Source of the DNA: JAXGTO01 sp040774885
GTDB lineage: Bacteria; Actinomycetota; Coriobacteriia; Coriobacteriales; Eggerthellaceae
Length of the DNA: 61,498 bases
Direction of reading: 5' to 3'
NCBI GenBank assembly: GCA_040774885.1
Contig: JAXGTO010000010.1
Span: 1 to 61,498, forward strand
How positions within the stretch are numbered: position 1 is the stretch's first letter; each line of letters begins with the position of its first letter. This document shows positions 58,512 to 61,498 of the stretch, piece by piece. The translations under genes were made by a program, and so were the position numbers. A model generated the notes under the pieces. That model did no database searches and was not told the DNA's origin. It saw only the letters and a list, made by a program, of their open reading frames with translations.

Positions 58512-59027
58512 TTAGACGATGGTTTGTTCCTTCGACCCCATCTCGCGCGCTTTGCGCCACAGGCCGCTCAAGGCGTCATCGGGCACTTCCACGGGGGCCA
58601 CGGTGGGGGCCGCGGGGGCGTCGAAGGCCGCCGCGCAATGCGGGCAGCGGGTGGCGCCTTCCTTCACTTCTTCAAGGCAATAGGGGCAATGCGGAGCGAT
58701 TTTATGCTGTTGGTTGCTGGCAGCCTCCAGCCGCTTTTGCGCGGCGCCCAATCCGCGCACCATGAAGAAGACCGCGAAGGCTACGATGAGGAACTGGATG
58801 CATGCATTGACGAAGTTGCCCAGATTGATGACATCTTCGCCCACAGGGATAGTGAGGCTGGAAAACGCGACGTCGCCCGTGAACAAGCTGATGAGCGGCG
58901 TGAAGATGTCGTTGACCAGCGAATTGATGATGCTGGTGAATGCGCTGCCGATTATGACGCCGACGGCCAGGTCGATGACGTTTCCGCGGTTGATGAATGC
59001 TTTGAAATCGCTGAAGAATGCAGACAT
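58512..59027 (-). CDS. mscL: Large-conductance mechanosensitive channel MscL with C-terminal zinc ribbon
   Basis: 171 residues. The channel domain is intact: FKAFINRGNVIDLAVGVIIGSAFTSI is TM1 with its gate (key part NVIDLAVGVIIGSAF), then the periplasmic loop and TM2 (NACIQFLIVAFAVFFMVRGL). It opens under membrane tension to release osmolytes. After the usual cytoplasmic helix comes a zinc ribbon, CPYC and CPHC separated by 13 residues, and a tail of about 45 residues, neither typical for MscL. ATG at 59027 has GGAG upstream; the longer frame to 59105 is rejected. It faces the LCP gene with the terminators between. Confidence 0.92.
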   Translation of the reverse strand: MSAFFSDFKAFINRGNVIDLAVGVIIGSAFTSIINSLVNDIFTPLISLFTGDVAFSSLTIPVGEDVINLGNFVNACIQFLIVAFAVFFMVRGLGAAQKRLEAASNQQHKIAPHCPYCLEEVKEGATRCPHCAAAFDAPAAPTVAPVEVPDDALSGLWRKAREMGSKEQTIV

Positions 59028-59186
59028 GGGAGCTCCGTTTGAATGTGTTGTGCTGAGTGATTCAGATATGCGGAGAGCATACGTTACGGCTGCTAGAATA
59101 ACCAAAGAGCCCGAACCGGCGCAACCGAAGCCGCCGGGCCCTGCATCGCTCCTCCATTTACTTGATTACGAGGTCGAATTCGCCGT

Positions 59187-60443
59187 ATGCCGAAAGTCTA
59201 TTCCCAAACCGTGCCCTTGGGCGTGTCCGCCCTGGACGCCTTCTGCGCTTTGGAAGGCGAGTTCACCGACCAGTTCGTGTATTACCGCAAAGATGCGCCG
59301 GTACGTTGCCTGGGCTTGGGGCGCTGCGTCGCTTTGGGCGGCATGGACGAGCTGGATTGGCAGTCCGCACAAGCCGATGCGCATGCTCCGGTGTGCTTTT
59401 CATTCAAACGATTCGACGAGGGCAACCCCGCGCCCGTCGATGATCTTTCCAATTCGTTCCCGCATCTGCGCTTCCTGTTGCCCGAAGTGGTGATAATCCA
59501 AGATGACACGGGAATTTATTTGCAGGTTAACAGCTTGGGCCCCGTATACGAAGGACGCGTCGACCGCTTTGTGCGACGCTGCCGCGAAGCGGGTGCCGCC
59601 CAAAGACGTTCGATCGCGTATCGCTTGAGCGCGGACGACCCTGCAGCATGGGCCGCCCAGGTGGAAGCAGCGCTGGATGCCATCGGCGCCGGCGGTGTGG
59701 AAAAGGTTGTGCTCAGCCGTCGGATCCGTCTGGATGCCGAAGCGCCTTTCTCTTCAAAAGACTTGCTGGTGAACTTGATCGACGGTCCGGCGCAGGGCAC
59801 GGTGGTGCTGTACCGCTATGGTGATGTTTTCTTTTGCGCCTGCACCCCCGAGCTCTTGGTGCGCAAGCGCGGCGATGCCGTCGAGAGCATGTGCCTTGCG
59901 GGCACCTGCCCTTCGTCGTCCGACGAAACGGAACGCCGTCGTGCCGCCGACGAGCTGCTGCACGACGACAAGAACCTGCGCGAACACGCCTTCGTGGCGA
60001 ACTTCGTGCGTCAAGTGTTTGAGCGCAACTGCTATGACGTCGACATTCCCGCCGTTCCTTCGATCTTGACCTTGCCCAACGTCCAGCATCTTCGCACGCC
60101 GGTGCGCGCTCGCGCGCTTGAAGGACGCAGCCTGCAAAACCTTGCCGGGCAGTTGCATCCCACCCCCGCCCTGGCCGGCTCCCCGGTAGGTGAGGCCCTG
60201 ATGGCCATTCGCCGCATCGAGGCATGGAATCGCGGTTTCTTCGGCGGAAGCATGGGTTTTGTGGATGCCGCCGGCGACGGGGAATTTTCGGTGGCCATCC
60301 GTTGCGGCGTGTTCGATGGCGTCACGGGCTGGCTGTTTGCGGGATGCGGCATCGTGGCTGGAAGCCGCGCCGCCGATGAACACGACGAGATCGACATGAA
60401 GCTCAAGGCCATCCTTTCCGCTTTCGATGGAGGCGACCGATGA
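59187..60443 (+). CDS. menF: Isochorismate synthase
   Basis: 418 residues, a chorismate-binding enzyme that converts chorismate to isochorismate, the first step of menaquinone synthesis. Visible motifs are GVEKVVLSRRIRL, FFCACTPELLVRKRG, SMCLAGTCPSS, LHPTPALAGSPVGEAL and FFGGSMGFVDAAGDGEFSVAIRC (key part GSMGF). The C-terminus EHDEIDMKLKAIL carries the metal-binding acidic residues. The gene overlaps menD by four bases (ATGA), so the pair is translationally coupled. Identity as MenF rather than a siderophore isochorismate synthase rests on that neighbour. Confidence 0.92.
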   Translation: MPKVYSQTVPLGVSALDAFCALEGEFTDQFVYYRKDAPVRCLGLGRCVALGGMDELDWQSAQADAHAPVCFSFKRFDEGNPAPVDDLSNSFPHLRFLLPEVVIIQDDTGIYLQVNSLGPVYEGRVDRFVRRCREAGAAQRRSIAYRLSADDPAAWAAQVEAALDAIGAGGVEKVVLSRRIRLDAEAPFSSKDLLVNLIDGPAQGTVVLYRYGDVFFCACTPELLVRKRGDAVESMCLAGTCPSSSDETERRRAADELLHDDKNLREHAFVANFVRQVFERNCYDVDIPAVPSILTLPNVQHLRTPVRARALEGRSLQNLAGQLHPTPALAGSPVGEALMAIRRIEAWNRGFFGGSMGFVDAAGDGEFSVAIRCGVFDGVTGWLFAGCGIVAGSRAADEHDEIDMKLKAILSAFDGGDR

Positions 60444-61498
60444 ACGAACTGCCCGACAACGAACAGCCTACTTCGCGTTTCGATCCGCTTGCTCCGCCGT
60501 CTTCTGCGGAGCCTCCTGCGCCCACGAGCGATGCCGCCTCGGCCTTCGTCGACGCGTTCTTCTCGCAGCTGCAGCGCTGCGGCGTGCGCGATGTGGTGGT
60601 AAGCCCGGGCAGCCGTTCGACGGCGCTTGCCTGCAAAGCATACGAGCGATTCGACAATATCCATGTGGATGTGGACGAGCGCGGTGCCGCCTTTTATGCG
60701 TTGGGCATGGCCAAGGCCCAAAAGCGCCCCGTGGCCGTGATATGCACCAGCGGCACGGCAGTGGGAAATTGGATGCCTGCCGTACTGGAGGCCGAATCAA
60801 GTCGCGTGCCCCTTTTGCTGCTTTCCGGCGATAGGCCGCCGCGCCTGCAGGGTCTGGGCGCTCCGCAAACCTGCGACCAGCTCAAGCTGTTCGGCGACCA
60901 TGTGAAGAAGTTCGTCCAGATGCCGTTGCCCTCCATTGAGCGCTCGGCCATCAAATTCGCCCAGCAGACGGCGTTGGAGTGCTGTACGGCGGCTTACGGT
61001 GCGGTTCCGGGTGCGGCCAGCTGCGACGGCGGCCCGGTTCACGTGAACTTCCCCTTTGACGAACCGCTCATGCCTTCCCCGGGCGTGGCGGAAAGCCTGG
61101 GCACGGGTCTGCCTGCCAACGTAACGCCGGACCAGGCCATCGGCCCGCGCGATGCCGCGGGGCTGTTCGCCCAGATGAAGGACAGGCGCGTGGTGGCGCT
61201 TTGCGGCGAGGGAGCCTGCAATTCGGCGGGCGAAGCGAAGTTCTTGCTTGAATTCTCGCGCAAGCGCAACATCCCGCTTTTGGCCGACCCGCTTTCGGGG
61301 TTGCGCCAGTTCGATGACCCCAACATCATCGATCATTACGACGGCATTTTTGGGAAGGGCGACGACCCTTCGGTCGACGTCATCGTCCGATTTGGGCGTT
61401 GGCCCATTTCGAAGCGGCTTACCACGGCGTTGGCGCAACAAGAACCCACGCAGATCGTGGTGGATATGCGCGACACCCGCGATTTCACCGCGCAGACC
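60440..61498 (+). CDS. menD: SEPHCHC synthase MenD (cut by the window end)
   Basis: At least 353 residues; the frame runs off the window. MenD is a thiamine-diphosphate enzyme that joins isochorismate and 2-oxoglutarate in menaquinone synthesis. The N-terminal domain shows VVVSPGSRSTAL and DERGAAFYALGMAKAQ (catalytic Glu region), then CTSGTAVGNWMPAVLEA and LLLLSGDRPPRLQGLGAPQT, all typical for MenD. The ATG at 60440 lies in the menF stop (ATGA). The first 30 residues are a polar extension. The ThDP-binding C-terminal domain lies beyond the window. Confidence 0.93.
   Translation, partial: MNELPDNEQPTSRFDPLAPPSSAEPPAPTSDAASAFVDAFFSQLQRCGVRDVVVSPGSRSTALACKAYERFDNIHVDVDERGAAFYALGMAKAQKRPVAVICTSGTAVGNWMPAVLEAESSRVPLLLLSGDRPPRLQGLGAPQTCDQLKLFGDHVKKFVQMPLPSIERSAIKFAQQTALECCTAAYGAVPGAASCDGGPVHVNFPFDEPLMPSPGVAESLGTGLPANVTPDQAIGPRDAAGLFAQMKDRRVVALCGEGACNSAGEAKFLLEFSRKRNIPLLADPLSGLRQFDDPNIIDHYDGIFGKGDDPSVDVIVRFGRWPISKRLTTALAQQEPTQIVVDMRDTRDFTAQT

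Noticed and set aside
61036..61050. GGTTCACGTGAACTT in menD, resembling parS
   Set aside because: Only the central ten bases match; outer positions differ and it is within coding sequence.

Overview
The window is the replication-origin region of a high-GC actinobacterium. Gene content and order fit class Coriobacteriia, probably family Eggerthellaceae: dnaA-dnaN-recF-dciA-gyrB-gyrA on one side, rpmH-rnpA-yidD-yidC-jag-rsmG-parA-parB on the other, a menaquinone pathway (menF, menD), NiFe-hydrogenase maturation genes, PspC proteins and a very large DUF11-type surface protein. The taxonomic call is inference from gene content and protein style; no 16S gene is present. No rRNA, CRISPR array, classical transposase or prophage was seen.

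Layout. Nearly all genes left of about 37.5 kb lie on the minus strand. To the right of about 38.1 kb most lie on the plus strand, the exceptions being rlmN, the gene at 46.2 kb and mscL. The AT-rich divergent stretch 37480-38139 is therefore the natural strand-switch point and a strong oriC candidate; the dnaA-dnaN spacer (34848-35113) is the second candidate. The left arm, read from its end, carries an MBL-fold hydrolase and purB, two TrkA-type potassium regulators, a YfcE-type phosphoesterase and a compact envelope operon (two PH-domain proteins, hemolysin III, CorC/HlyC, two PspC proteins). It continues with a degenerate YgjP-like protein, a repeat-rich desert, the 2165-residue surface protein, hypDC, typA and a J-domain protein. 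Then come a nuclease-like gene bracketed by inverted palindromic repeats, tRNA-Ala and tRNA-Ile, a bifunctional-nuclease-family gene, and the gyrA/gyrB/dciA/recF/dnaN/dnaA block. Between dnaA and the switch point lies a GHKL-ATPase/winged-helix gene, with a possible small ORF beyond it.

The right arm begins with the rpmH operon behind a near-perfect sigma-70-type promoter, then jag and rsmG, a cluster of six parS sites, and parAB. After rlmN, ddl and an exonuclease-helicase of the DinG family comes a 1666-residue protein whose M28-peptidase fold is split by about 1260 disordered residues and has lost most metal ligands. A small zinc-ribbon protein, tRNA-Gly with an unusual attached multi-stem inverted repeat, a HAD phosphatase, an LCP cell-wall ligase, MscL with a C-terminal zinc ribbon, and menF-menD (cut by the window edge) complete the window.

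Most notable points. (1) Three copies of a 129-141 bp palindromic element; two of them, in opposite orientation, exactly bracket a gene with a restriction-endonuclease-like C-terminus, a layout reminiscent of REP/RAYT units. (2) The split, probably inactive M28-like membrane protein. (3) An unusual GHKL-wHTH gene and a candidate small ORF at the origin. (4) A dense parS array with extended palindromes, one of which shares bases with a transcription terminator.
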